Assembly: GCF_019649055.1 (NCBI RefSeq)
Contig: NW_026570250.1
Coordinates: 496,001-560,000 of the forward strand
Length of the DNA stretch: 64,000 bases
Direction of reading: 5' to 3'
DNA from: Paramacrobiotus metropolitanus
Taxonomy: Eukaryota; Tardigrada; Eutardigrada; Parachela; Macrobiotidae
The notes under the pieces: model-generated
Databases searched by the model: none
What the model saw: the letters and a program-made list of their open reading frames with translations, nothing else
Told to the model about the DNA's origin: nothing
Part shown: positions 52,301-64,000 of the stretch, piece by piece
Position numbering within the stretch: the stretch's first letter is position 1
How the letters are laid out: every line of letters starts with the position of its first letter
Position numbers and translations under genes: made by a program

Positions 52301-54597
52301 TGCCATTGGAATTATCCGAATCCATGCCATCACCGCGCAGTATCTGATCAGTGTGGAGGTTTCGACGAAGGCAGTCAGTGTAGCGATTACAAAAGTCCCG
52401 GCATAGTTCATTTACTTTTTCCAACTCGAATAAATGCAAACGGAGTACATTAACGCCCTGAGTCATCTGCAAACCAAAAAGACATTTCACCTAATTTGCA
52501 CAAAATTTTACACTCTATACGGGGCACGTCACTCACTAAATCATCGATATCCGGACTGCCGGTGTTGACAGAGGAGTGATTTTGTTGAATTTTCCGAACC
52601 AAACCTTCCAATTCACTGTTGATCGCTTCGCGAGATGGAGTTACAGATGTCAGAGTGGCTTCTTCCAGTTTCTCGATCAGCAGCCGCATAAGCGGGAATA
52701 ACGGATGTCTGAACCAAAAAAAACCCAGTGAACAAAAACTTTTGTTGTCATAAGTCTAACAGAATCTAGAGAGCCTATAACATAATTATATGCTGGTTAA
52801 ACCGATTCTCTTAATACTCGGTAGGTCGGCCGTCGGTTTTAAAGGTCACCAACTTCTAATGTATCCAAACTTACGAGGGTAGTTTTAATTCTGTAAGCTT
52901 ATCCAAGTATGGAAACAATATACTTGAAGTAGGAGTAAAATCATACTAAACTTATATTAAATCACGAAAGCGACGTACAAAGTAAGTGCTTAAATATTAT
53001 ATTAGTCTGATAAATCTCACAATTAAACGCATAACAAGATACTGTTAAAACTTTTCCGCAAATTAATTAGAGAGACACAGCACTGCTTGGAAACCAGCAT
53101 ATTGTTTACCTACAGTAACTGTCTGGAGGCAAAAAAAGAACTAAGAACCCACTTCCCAAATTTCGTTCGCATTTCGTTCACTTGTGTAGTTGCGTTGATC
53201 ACTTTTGTGTTTGAGCATTATTTGCCACCTTGAAGATCTTATCTTTCACGCAGTTAACAGACCCCCGCGCTAGCATTCCGGTCCCTGAACGGATACATTT
53301 TCCAAAGCGGTAAAGAATTTCCGTCATTAAAAAGAGCCATCAAGCTCGAACAATGCTCACATACAGGTCAATCCACCGCTAATCACTTAAAAGGCTCCAG
53401 CAAAACAAATTACCAGTTTTTTAAACGAGCGAAATTTTTCTATTTTCCTACACAGCCCCTGGGCGAAAGTATCGATCAGCGCCGACAAAATTCAACGGTA
53501 ATTCTGCACATACAGACAACAGCACCATATGATCATACCGGAATATTGCTTCGCATTGGTCTTTGAGTGACCCTTCGGCAACACTTTCCACGGGGGACGG
53601 CGTGAGGCCATTTATCACAGAACCGGTACGTTGAGCGCCGCTCTCGTGCGGCTGTATGGAAGACGGGAATGGCATGTGCACAGACGGGGGATACTGCTGA
53701 ACAGGAGGGGCCACGCTGCTCCGCGGCGATGAAGCAGCGTAGCGCTGATAACGGATAATGCCGGGTGTCGGTGGCGCAGAGGGAGGTTGGGAATCAACGG
53801 GCGACACTGCGGGCTGCGCCGGTTGAGGTGGGACGCCATACTGGTAAACCGTCCACGGATAAGGATACACGATATGCCCTAAAATTGCAAACCAACAAAA
53901 AGATCAGCAAGCATTTAAAGAAGGCACATACTGGAATTAACTATCAAAAACAGTCAAAATTAATACAATACTGTCAAATATAATACTGCCTGATAGATAT
54001 TATAAACTAAAAAACACTGCACGGGGATAATAATATAGGAACAAGCAATACGAAAAATAGCTGGAAAAACATCATGCTGATAAAAAAAGATGCAATAGTA
54101 CTGTACGTAAATACTTTAAGCGAACATTTAGCAACTCATTTTAGCATATAAAATCGTACTTTGCACGAAAGTTCACCTTCCGAGTGGCCCGTCGAGAAAA
54201 ATTAATTCCGCAGTAAACTCGACGTGCTATTAGATGGATTGCATACTTTCGCACACTCGTTAAAGATGGGTGAAATTATGAATACAGCCTGTGCATTGTG
54301 ATTTAACCGGTTACCGACAGGTTTCACAAATCACTATACCAGCCTTTAATTTTTTCACACAACTACAGAAGATATCAATCAGACAGCTGCGAACACCTAA
54401 AAACTTTACACGGTCTTACTACTGGTACCGGGTGCATTATATCTATCCTCAGGTTCAGCACAAGGAGGATAAATCACGCCTGCATTAGGCGGCGGCTGCG
54501 TAAGCGCTGGAAAACGGGCAGAATTATACACCGGAACGCTACCGGGATAATATCCAGTATTATTGGCATATGCAAGATGTCGTTGTGAATGCGACAT
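49303..54597 (-). CDS. PKNOX1: PKNOX/Prep-family TALE homeobox transcription factor
   Basis: Exons 5'-3': 54597-54429, 53878-53539, 52708-52537, 52466-52179, 51637-51509, 50549-50373, 50169-50093, 49585-49303; ~544 residues. Nuclear DNA-binding partner of PBX/Exd. The MEIS/PKNOX N-terminal domain is split over exons 2-4 (F-R-H-P-L-F-P-L-M-R-L-L-x-E-K; V-N-V-L-R-L-H-L-F-E-L-E-K-V-N-E-L-C). The TALE homeodomain spans exons 6-8: R-R-G-V-L-P-K ... W-L-F-Q-H-I, H-P-Y-P-T-E-D-E-K, L-Q-V-N-N-W-F-I-N-A-R-R-R. Prep rather than Meis is shown by V-L-P-K, P-T-E-D-E-K, I-L-Q-P-M-L-D-S-S and the post-homeodomain R-P-V-D-P-F-W-S-E-S. The N-terminus is Pro/Tyr-rich, the C-terminus acidic (D-D-D repeats). Exon 5 and the exon 6 acceptor (50549 or 50554) are the least certain parts. 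Confidence 0.88.
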
Positions 54598-56729
54598 GGA
54601 TGAAATATGAAATGACAGCCTCCGATTACCAGTGTAACACGAAAAAGTAAAGCAACTGCTAATTTACGCCAGCTGTCATTGTCAAATCAAACGCAGAGAA
54701 AGTCAAGTCGGGTGAGGTTGATGTTTTTGAAAAATAGTTCTTTATTAATTACTGATGGACGGATGAGTGACTACCTACTCAATCCAAACCTCCAACGTAA
54801 AAAGTAACTAACTTCTATACACGCACACAACTGAATGCACACGAAGATTGATAAGAAGCAACAAGTTTTATGGCTTCGCAAAGATTTCTTATTCTGGCAT
54901 AACCACTATAACGGTGAACTCATTCGATCAAGCCATAGCCTAGGGCAAAAAATTTATTCAACTCTAAATCGACATTACAACAATATATGCACATTTTTTC
55001 AACACTATGTCCAAACCTTTATTTTCTTTTCTTTCTGTACTGACGTATTAGCTGTCTTTCAGAAAACTGAAATTAGCGTGTAGTCGCTGAACAACATTTG
55101 CACACGACGAAACTAGTTTGCTGTAAACAAAACAACCGGGACTGCCATGTCGTTATTCGGTATCTCGAGTATACAGAGTAATAGCAAAATTCATCACTTT
55201 GTAAAATATGGCAGTCCAACATACAAATGTATGCCCGTAAAAGCTTTTCAAAACGGATAAAAACAGCGGGCTACTTCACAGTTCATAATTGCGGCATTTG
55301 GTGTATTTCAAACAGATCAAGCAACTCGCGCTCGTGAAAATTATGTAGAGTAAAAGGACGCATAAAAATTTGTAGCAAGTATCAAATTAATAAACACTAA
55401 AACCAGTTATAAATTAAGAAATCTCAAATAACAAAAGCCAGAAACCACATTTCGAAGTTTCCGTTGCTTCGGTTTTTTTATATCTGTACTTATTGTTTTT
55501 TAACCGGTATCGCATTTGTCTAATACTACCAACACACTAAACTGAAAAAAATGTTCATCTCAACCCTATCCCGTCAACTGTCGAAAACTGGAAATTGAAT
55601 AAAATTATAACTCTTGGTTGCCTTACTATTTTTACCATTTATATGTAAACAGAAATTTTTCAGATACAGCATAAAACACACGAGATAAATCCCTGAGCAC
55701 AACCTGATAACACGTATTTACGTACAATAATCTCAGATAGAACTATGCTAACAGGTAACAAAAATTTACAAAATTTCTAGTTCTCGTGCTATGTGGTTTC
55801 GTCTCACAGTTCGCTGGTCTTTTAAATTAGTAAAAACGCAAAAAGTGTCAGCATGCAATTTCAAGTTAACAACTATTCCCTCACATGGTACAAAGCATTA
55901 TGTGATAATTCCATACGAATGTAGAAACAATATCTGCAACAAATCAATAGCCACAGCTTGCAGTTAATTTCCACCATCAACGCGATGTTTCTAATTACAG
56001 TGGATTCACAAATAAGGCAATCACAGCCGTAAAGGTTTGCAACTTTGGCTTTTGGCTTTCCATATCAGCAGTTATTGCGATAAATAAAACCGGAAGCTGG
56101 TTTCTTACGAGCTTCTTGGTCTCACCTCCTGAACTTGACTTGCCCAACCATGATCCAGTAATTCACGCGCATCAAAAAGCACATCCGCGGCCTGTCAAAT
56201 CACTTCCTTCACAAAACCCTGAAATGTGCAATACGCGATTCTTTCGCGGTTGCAATTTTAAATCAGTACATACTGGTATGAGTACAAATACGGTGCTTGT
56301 TGCAAAAATCATGCTGTAGTCATAGTGTAGTGTACCAGTGTGTTCCAGGGCTTACTGCTTAGCGCATCCTCAGGGACCCCAAGTTGCAACAGCCATGGCA
56401 GTTCTATAACAGACGTTTTTGTAAATTCAGGATAAAAGCAGAAGATCTAGACACCAGTCCCAGTAATTCCATATGAAGTCATGCAATAAGAGAATAAGAT
56501 CACAAGATGATAAGGATTATAAGAACAGAAAAAAGTGAATAATCACGTTTAATTACAGTATCACAACCCCTAACATTCAACAACAATCTGTTACAATCAT
56601 TAAACAATTATTCATTCTCGTACCGACTGGAGGAATAACACGAAGATTTGCAATTAAATAGTATAACTATAATAATACGATAATGCCGTATTGATTTTAC
56701 TGTAATTATGTTTTCAAACAAAAATTAAA
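54598..56729. other. intergenic region upstream of PKNOX
   Basis: 2.1 kb of AT-rich DNA that probably contains PKNOX regulatory sequence. No gene or repeat supported. Confidence 0.45.
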
Positions 56730-57927
56730 GGCTAAGGCTATTTTGCCGCAGTATAACAATAGGGGTCTGAATAGCCCTCAGGCTATTTTGCCGCACACTG
56801 CGCCGGAATAGCCAGTTGGCTATTTTACCGTACACTGCGTTAAAACAGCTCGTTAGCTATTTTGCCGCACTATGGACGGGAATAGGAATTATAATAAGGG
56901 ACACTCGGTAATAAGGGGAACTCTGCCACACATTCCCTTAAACTGCCCGCACTAGTTTTTGGTTTAATAGTTTAATAGTTTCATCTCGGTAGCAGGTAAC
57001 CCATTAACCTGCTGTGTTTTGCATACACAGCATGGGAATTTAAACATTGGCCGAACACAACACACGCACATTACCAAACTCCGCTACAGAAGGCATATGA
57101 TACAACACAACTCAGAATTGCAGCATTATTAGACCCATGCACTGGCACAGTCTAGACAATGGCTAAGCACTGATATAAACGTGTATAAAGCAGACTAAAC
57201 GCTATAAGACCTCGACATCGGTTCCCTCGACATCAGAGGCTAACAACTAGTGCAAGCAATTTTTTGGATTTGCTGTCTCTTAAAGATAGTGTAATCAACG
57301 TGCGAGTTACGCTACGAGTTTGGATATTCATGCAAGTAAAAAGTATTTTGGGTTATACCGCAAGTTACGTTAGCATAGACGAGACGGAATGGATTCAGAG
57401 GGACAAGGAATCCGGGTATTACGACACACGACACGCCCCCATTTTAGTGGTCTCTCTATTATAGTTATGTGTATGTGAAATGGTATAAATTGGGAAATGT
57501 TCACCACTAACTTGTGTCACTTGCTGAGTAAAAATTTTTTTTTTCTTGCTTTTGTTTCTTTTTGTGATGGCATGGGGCCGTTTCCGGCCATGTTCGGCAT
57601 ATCTGCCCAAAGGAAGTAAATTCCGAGCCCACCTTCCTGGCGTGACGTGTAGGAGTAATAAGAGCCATTGTCGCCTGCTCCTCAGTTGAACTTCCGGCAC
57701 TTTACCGTACAGAGCGCGTTGAAAGTGCGCGGCGAGACAGGCTGCAATGATGGTGTGGCAAAATAGCCAACTGACTATTTTGCCGACTATAGTGCGGCAA
57801 AATAGCTGAGCAGCTATTTTAACGCAGTGTGTGGTAGAATAGCCAACAGGTTATTTGCCCACCCTAGTGCGGCAAATTAGCCAAGTGGCTATTTGGCCGC
57901 AAACACTGCGGCAAAATAGCCACTTCG
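56730..57927. mobile_element. foldback/MITE-type element with compound inverted-repeat arms
   Basis: Arms at about 56736-56875 and 57787-57921 are inverted copies of each other (~75-80% alike by eye). Each arm is itself an array of short palindromes built from GGCAAAATAGCC and its inverse GGCTATTTTGCC. AAAATTAAA flanks both sides (56721-56729 and 57928-57936), a plausible 9-bp target duplication of the size made by foldback or Mutator-like elements, though AT-rich enough to arise by chance. The ~0.9-kb interior has no convincing ORF. Non-autonomous. Confidence 0.7.
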
Positions 57928-58527
57928 AAAATTAAAACCTAAAAGTATGTTAAAAGGCTTTAATTGCTTTTATCTCGTTTTTCAAGTCCTTGCCTGTAAC
58001 CACCACGGGCGGCAGCTATGACTTAGCGTTAAACTAAAAGCCGGAAGACAAAAATCCCGATGCCTTGGCACCTGGCCAGTGGGCCCACATTAGATTGTTG
58101 TGCTATCGACCATTGACCTAAATATTTTTGATTAAATTATCCACTCCCTTTTTATCTTTCACATCCGATGATCCCTATCTATATATTATCTTCTAGTTGC
58201 AAGCAGTAATCATATTTAATTTTGTTTATCTCAATTCTTGCAGTGTAAACACATGTTTATGTTATCGAACCAGACCGCCACAGCTCATGATCAGAAGTAC
58301 GGGCGCAAAGCATCGGCAACCTGGCAGTCAAGAAAGTAGAAACCGGCTGACAGACAGGCTGGATGCTACTGTTCACACTTGTTTGATTGTGAATTACGTG
58401 TGCAATTAACAGTTGTGATTCGATTTTCATTTTGCACCAGAATTTTCGTACCGGAGCTTGGAGGTCGCGCTTGTTACATCGTAAGATTTACTCATTCTGG
58501 ATCACGAAAGATTTTTGTTCACTCAAA
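57928..58527. promoter_or_regulatory. presumed promoter region of the UPF1-like gene
   Basis: 600 bp between the foldback element and the start codon. No TATA box or conserved site recognised. Confidence 0.3.
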
Positions 58528-61500
58528 ATGAACGGACCAAAATGCGAGTAAGTCACAGACTGACGCTGCACGGCTGTTGGTGTGTCATTTCGTCTTTACA
58601 CTGTACCTTCATTTAACCAGCTGCTGTCCAGCTGGAGTCTGACGTTTTAATCTCTATGAAATGGAAGATGTTCTTGGTGTGAGAATGAATTTCCTGAGTG
58701 ATTTTATTGTGCCAATGTTCTTTGCCTTGCAGTTATTGTTCGTACAACAAACCCGAGGGACTTGTGCGCTGCGTGGATTGCTTGCGATACTTCTGCAATG
58801 GAACCTTTTATGGGCCTCTGCAAGTTACAGGAAAAGCGAGCAGAAGGTTAAGATTTTGCTACTTTGATTTGATTTGCACGATGGAATTTCGATTTGCACG
58901 ATAGAATTTCTGCACTACGTATTTTGATCATATATCGCAGTGTGCGTTGACGCTGTATTCAGTTGAGCTGAATAACTATACGATCGTACGATAATTAAGC
59001 AGTTTTGTTATTTTTTAATTTTTTTCTGTTACTTTTAGTCACGCTGTACAGCATGCATCGCATGTTAAGCATGTGTCGTTCCTCTTTTACGGACCGACTG
59101 TATCTGGACCGGCGTGGGATATTCAGAAATGCTGTGCACGACCGAATTGCCAACAAGACAATATCTTCGAACTGGGAGCGGTTGGGGATCGCTCCGTTCC
59201 AGGTGGACTGGGGATTGTCTGCCGATCGCATGCCGGTGCGGAGAACTTGATTAATCGCCATTTGTGGAATCCCCTGGTATCGTCTAAGGGTAAAACGTTT
59301 GCGGCCATTAACCCGGCACTGTGTCCGTGGGATGAAATCGTAGCGCACTCCTCTGCTCAAACTCCATGGGGGCTGGATTCCGGCGAGAAATGGGATGTTG
59401 GATTTTGTCGGCTGCTGGAGGAGTACAATCTTCTGTTTGGCAAAAAGAAGCGCAAGAAGGCACATTTTCAGGAATGGAGGGTATGGTATCACCGACCGAT
59501 GCGAAATGATAATTGCAGTATGATAAAAAATCAGGTTTCTAGTATATGTAGTAAACTTAAATTTTATTTTGATAGCAGATCATGTGTATTAAGTAACTAC
59601 TTATATTGTTTAATACGCTTTGGTAGCTATTTGAGTATTAGCTGTACTAGGACCAAAGCTACATCACCAGAAACTCCCGATTCATCGATGTTTAACTAGA
59701 CAAAAAATGTAACTAAAGAACGCTTTCAATAGCAACTAACCACTTCACTTCGATAATTAACTAATTTTATTTTGATTTGAATTTAATTTTGTTTTGTCTA
59801 CTAATTTTGTTTTGGTTTCACAGAAAAGCGTTTTAAGTGGATCGTCTCGAGTGCCTACTTCGCAGGTGAATTATGTCAATCACTTTACACATTTGGTGCA
59901 GACTTTGGACGACATCGAGGGCGCACTCGTCCTCAATCTTCCGCCATTGCATGTCGCGGAGATTTTACAGTCCGTTTATACTCAGTTCAAGATCAAAGTG
60001 CCGTTCGGAATATACAGAGATCTGTTGTCTAACGGATGTCCGATAAATCTGCTGAACGATGCGGGTGCCGTGATGCTGGGGTTTATCGCCCATGTGTCCG
60101 AGGATCATTGGGGAAACATTTTGGATATCGATCCCGCGCGAGGAGAGAAGAATCGACTGCAGCAGTTTGGAGTTCCGGTGGCACTAAAGATTGCTTATTA
60201 CGGCGTTCCTTCGAAGCGAATGAAGCGTGCGCTGAAGCTTTTCCCAAGTGCTGCTGCACTGCAGGCCCCGCTGCGTCATTTGCTGTTAAATCAGCCCGGG
60301 CAACCAAACCGATGCCACGAAGACGAAATCGAAGTATTTGGAGATCCGTATCCGAATCAATGGCAAATTCATGCCGCTGAATTGGCTTTGACTAACCGTC
60401 TGACGCTTATTCAAGGCCCACCGGGGACCGGAAAGACCGAAACGGCTGCGCTTGTCATATTCAACTTTTACCGGTTTTTGCAGAAGGGCGAGCAGATTTT
60501 GTGCTGCGCGCCAAGTAATCATGCCACAGATCAATTGTTACTAGCCATTGCCCGCCGCGTGCCGGAAGGGACGAAAATTGTCCGATTACTGGCTCGGTCA
60601 AAAGTGTACAAAGGAGTGCCGGGTGTTTCGCAATTCACTGTCCGAGGTTTGAAGGGTTTTCCCCCAGGGAAACGTGTATCTCACGGCAAGTATCGAAACT
60701 GGGAGTTGCAGTGCGTGCGCGACGCGGATATCATTTGTGTGACCTGCAATGTGAGTCACGAATCTGACAGCCACCGACGAGTGAATTTAAATTTGTTGCA
60801 CGTCGTCCTGTTGCAGCTTTAATTTTTATCCGAACGTATCTGCTTTTCTTCGGTTATTCTAGTGTATGCTTTTGATTTTTTTCAGAGTGCCGCGATGGAT
60901 GTTCTGCAAAATCGCAAATTTCCGTATGTTCTCATCGACGAATGCAACCAGGCTCTGGAACCGGACTCGTTAATTCCCATTACGAAAGGATGTAACCAGG
61001 TGCTTTGTTATATGAATACTAAACATCTCTTGCAGACCTTCGGACTCTCTTGATTGTAACGCGTGATCTCCGCTTCTACTCAATCGATTTTTCTGCTTTA
61101 AATTGCACAAGAATCCTCCCAGTGCGGGGAATGTTCTTAGGCTCTTGACCTTTCGTCTTTGCGATCGCGGTAGGCCCAGTGGTCACTTAAAAGCTTGTTA
61201 CCATGGATGCCATAGGGCTAAGATGGGCAGCTCTGTTGCCACAGGCATGATAAATTTGAACAAGAAAAAGCTTTGGCTTCGCCTCTGCGTTTCTTGTGCT
61301 CCCCTGGCTGAGGAACACTTAACAAATCACTTCGCCCACTGATAAGCCACTACCGTAGCTTTTTAGATTCAGTAGAATTTAGTAGAAAAAGCAGAAGCTT
61401 AGCAGCTGTGCCATGAATCAAAAAACTTTAGGGGTAAAAGGTCAATACTCCACGATTCTCACCGCAGGCAACCATCCTGAATAAGTAGCTGTCTGGCTTT

Positions 61501-62928
61501 GCCATTCTGACTTTGCAACACAATCCAACACATGAAGATACGACGTAATTTTAAATAGTCGTAAGCCAATATTCATCCATGCTCATCTTGTTGCTATACA
61601 GTTTTGACTGCGAGTGCCATTGGTTTGTTAGTTCCTGAAGATGTCATTCGTTTTGATGCCATTTTGTTGTATTGCAGCTTGTCCTGGTTGGTGATGGTCA
61701 GCAACTGGGACCTGTGGTGAAATATCAGTGTCTGGAGCGTACTTCTCTGGGAACATCCCTGTTTGCGCGACTCTCGTCCTATCCGCAATTTCAGCCGGGT
61801 AGTGACGGTCAGATCATGTTAAGGGAACAATACCGCATGCACTCCGAAATTGGGAAGATGATTTCTGATATTTCCTATCGTGGCTTGTTGGAACACAGTG
61901 CCAGCAATGGTCAGTCAGTCGTGAAATAGTGGGAATGTTCTGTGGGTAAGAATTTATGTGAACGGTTGTTACAGCTGACAGAAAATTACCCCGGTTGGAA
62001 TACGTGAGCGGTCTAAATGATAACGGCGCGCATCCGTTGTTATTTGTGGATGTGTGGCATAACGACGAGCTTTCCGCCGGTGGAGATTCCTATTTGAACA
62101 ACAAGGAAGCTCACATCGTTACTCGTATCGTGGCAAACCTCTTGGCTAAAGGCAAGTCTTCCATGTTTGGGCCGCAGCTGAAGCCGGAGCAGATTGGCAT
62201 TGTGACGTTCTACCGCGGACAGACACGGATTCTTCTGGAGGAAATGCGACGCCACCCGGAATTAGCTCGCGATAATAATGTTGATGTAAGCAACAAAAAA
62301 CCTTCCATATCTCACTACCAAAAATTGCCTTTGTTTCTTAATGGTACTGATACTGACTTCTTTTTTGAAGACTCGTTTTTAGTTACGGCACCTTTAAGGC
62401 CAACGAAACTGTGTGTGGTGTTCTTCGTATTATGTATCCGAAGCGGTGTTTGTTTGGAATTTATTTTATCATCATGCGCGACTTGTGTTTTATGATCCGG
62501 CTTATTACTATTATCTTTAAGCTGGCTGTTAATGAATGTGTACGCTTTTATGTTTGTTTCAGAAAATCGAGATCAACAGCATCGATGGATTTCAGGGACG
62601 CGAGAAAGACGTTATAATTCTTTCATGTGTTCGCTCGGGTGGCTCCGGAACATTTCAACAACGCGCGGGATTCGTGGATGATCCACACCGTCTGAATGTG
62701 TCCATGTCGCGCGCCAAATGTTGGTTGATTGCCGTTGGCGATTACAGTGTCTTTTCCAATAAGAAGGTTTGCGATAACTGGCCGAAGTATTTGGAATATT
62801 TCCGTAAATCTGCACTGCACCGTCGATCGGCTGCACCTCCGCGAGGCAACTTGGATTCGGTGTTGCAGCTGCCAATTAGATGTGGTGATACTACCGGGAC
62901 TTGCCAATTCTGTCAGGATACTTACTAA
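58528..62928 (+). CDS. divergent UPF1-like superfamily 1 RNA helicase with CH-type zinc domain
   Basis: Exons: 58528-58547, 58733-58846, 59039-59480, 59824-60750, 60886-60999, 61678-61909, 61975-62285, 62563-62928; phases agree; 841 residues. UPF1 is the ATP-dependent RNA helicase of nonsense-mediated decay. The N-terminus has a cysteine/histidine-rich domain in the UPF1 CH layout: K-C-x-Y-C, C-V-D-C, F-C-N-G, S-H-A-V-Q-H then C-C-A-R-P-N-C. Helicase motifs: I G-P-P-G-T-G-K-T (~390-397); Ia C-A-P-S-N; II D-E-C-N instead of D-E-x-x with small residues; III V-G-D-G-Q-Q-L-G-P-V-V; IV E-Q-Y-R-M-H; V S-I-D-G-F-Q-G-R-E-K-D-V-I-I-L-S-C-V-R; VI N-V-S-M-S-R-A. It is far shorter than UPF1 (~1,100) and lacks the C-terminal SQ tail. 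UPF1 orthologues are highly conserved, so this is more likely a paralogue. The 20-nt first exon is inferred from phase and the K-C context. Confidence 0.85.
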
Positions 62929-62947
62929 TCTGCCCGCACAAAAATTA

Positions 62948-62953
62948 AATAAA
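62948..62953 (+). terminator. polyadenylation signal of the UPF1-like gene
   Basis: AATAAA 20 bp after the stop codon, in AAATTAAATAAAGC. Confidence 0.65.
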
Positions 62954-63595
62954 GCACATTGATATTCTTTGCAGTTCCTTATTTTGCTGTTTATTTGGTT
63001 TTGGGTTTGTTCGGTTTGTTCTTGTAATTTATTTGATCGCTTGCCTTCTCGTTAGTTATTCAGATATGCCTATTTTAAACTTCACGCTTCGGTTACTAGT
63101 TAGGTGAAAGTAAGTTTCTAAAAGTTTTGTAATCTTGCTCATCTGTTTTGTTAACATTTTGCTTGTGGTTTAGTGCATTCTTGTGCTGCTAAGGAAGATT
63201 CTTTCACTGCTCTGTATTATTATTGCAACTTGCATTTCTGTCTTTCTAACGGTAATTTTGATTCGTGAGCAATTTACTGTACTTAAAGCTCCGAATTCTG
63301 GCAATTCAGATCAATAAATTTCAATGTTACTATTTTGGGAATTCACTTTGCACTGCTTGTAGTCGTCTTGCTTATCGTTGGATCAAAACATAACCAAACT
63401 ATGAGCATTGTTTTGCTGATGATAACGAACACGTTAATGGATGTAAGTACGTATCATTACCACAAAGTGATATTGTTTGTATTTACGATTAGATTTGCAT
63501 CGGCATTTGATGCTTGCCGGTGTTACACACCATCAATTAAGTTATTTCCGTCGAATAGTTCATTATAGTTGGTATTTCTGTAATACATGAAACGC
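62954..63595. other. intergenic DNA
   Basis: 640 bp, T-rich, between the converging UPF1-like and cysteine-rich genes. Nothing else recognised. Confidence 0.5.
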
Positions 63596-63831
63596 TTACA
63601 AGCAGCGGCTAGTGACTTCTTCGTAAAGTGGCACGGTCGCATGTTCCTGCCACACATTGATCTTGAAGAAGCGAGCATTACATCCACGACAATAGTCACT
63701 GAAACATCTGGCTTCGGGAATGTTGCCACATTTTGCGAACTGGCAAGGATCCACAAAGCACGCCACGGTTTCATGGGCACCGCATTGATTTACCGGTGGA
63801 TACAGGATTTTCGAGTCCGATACTGATTGCA
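63596..63831 (-). CDS. last exon of a cysteine-rich secreted-type protein (partial)
   Basis: Terminal exon from a good acceptor (CTTATACACAG) to TAA, 77 codons. The centre reads V-D-P-C-Q-F-A-K-C ... A-R-C-F-S-D-Y-C-R-G-C-N-A-R-F-F. I recall this eight-cysteine pattern (D-P-C-x4-C ... Y-C-x-G-C-x-A-x-F) from extracellular invertebrate proteins, often beside Kunitz or WAP inhibitor domains. Such proteins are secreted and disulfide-rich, but their role is mostly unknown. The start and any signal peptide lie beyond the right edge or in an unresolved exon. The opposite strand is also open here, but its product has no cysteine pattern or family likeness. Confidence 0.6.
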
Positions 63832-64000
63832 CTGTGTATAAGCGAAAAAAATGTACGGATGAATACTTATAAGACTACAGTACATATAACTGCATGACCT
63901 TTAACTAGCTGTAGTTGTCGATATAGCGGAATCAGCGGTTAATTGTCTGCGTGCATGAACCACTACCATAGAAAGGGTTACCAGTAGGTTAACTACAAGT
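63832..64000. other. window edge, probable intron of the cysteine-rich gene
   Basis: No coding segment could be fixed in the last 170 bp. Confidence 0.3.

Noticed and set aside
57419-57700. 93-codon - strand ORF inside the foldback element.
   Set aside because: No transposase motif or family likeness; low-complexity basic run.
59005-59492. Long - strand ORF (165 codons) opposite the UPF1-like zinc-domain exon.
   Set aside because: The + strand carries the conserved Cys/His pattern with matching splice phases.
1-64000. CRISPR arrays, rRNA or tRNA genes, bacterial operons.
   Set aside because: None seen; spliceosomal introns and protein families show eukaryotic nuclear DNA.

Overview
The window reads as nuclear DNA of a small invertebrate animal with compact genes. 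Most introns are about 50-150 bp with GT/AG borders. The proteins are typical metazoan families, and their divergence fits a tardigrade or another small-genome ecdysozoan; that placement is inference, because no species marker was searched. Exon models below were built by hand from splice signals, codon phase and family alignment. In every multi-exon model the exon lengths sum to a multiple of three.

Layout. 0.3-1.6 kb: single-exon class A GPCR (+). 3.0-6.8 kb: ten-exon SLC2-type sugar transporter (-). 7.5-8.9 kb: a tentative six-exon small membrane protein (-). 9.3-33.2 kb: three pirin paralogues in a row (-), called A, B and C. Pirin B (17.7-19.7 kb) is compact. One intron of pirin A (9.3-17.1 kb) is swollen to 5.9 kb by a tandem pair of non-coding repeats that itself carries a TTAA-flanked inverted-repeat element. 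One intron of pirin C (21.5-33.2 kb) is swollen to 9.3 kb by a young LTR retrotransposon. 34.0-35.8 kb: VPS26C (+). 36.4-38.6 kb: IFT57 (-). 39.6-41.8 kb: RTRAF (+). 42.2-47.4 kb: Enhancer of Polycomb (-). 49.3-54.6 kb: PKNOX/Prep TALE homeobox (-). 56.7-57.9 kb: a foldback element. 58.5-62.9 kb: a divergent UPF1-like helicase that keeps a CH-type zinc domain (+). 63.6-63.8 kb: last exon of a cysteine-rich secreted protein (-).

Apart from the pirin array, the genes are a mixed neighbourhood rather than one pathway: endosomal retrieval, ciliary transport, RNA handling, chromatin, transcription. The most unusual material is in the mobile DNA. The LTR element has LTRs, primer site, gag, protease and an integrase zinc finger but no reverse transcriptase. 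Its leader carries four hairpins with changing stems and a near-constant 7-nt loop. Its coding region carries five copies of a G-rich 14-mer whose core matches the sequence beside its 3' LTR, one of them in a different reading frame. The repeat in pirin A has a hairpin-rich 5' end and a thrice-repeated internal hairpin with compensating changes. Pirin A is also notable as a gene, having lost three of the four metal ligands that pirins B and C keep.
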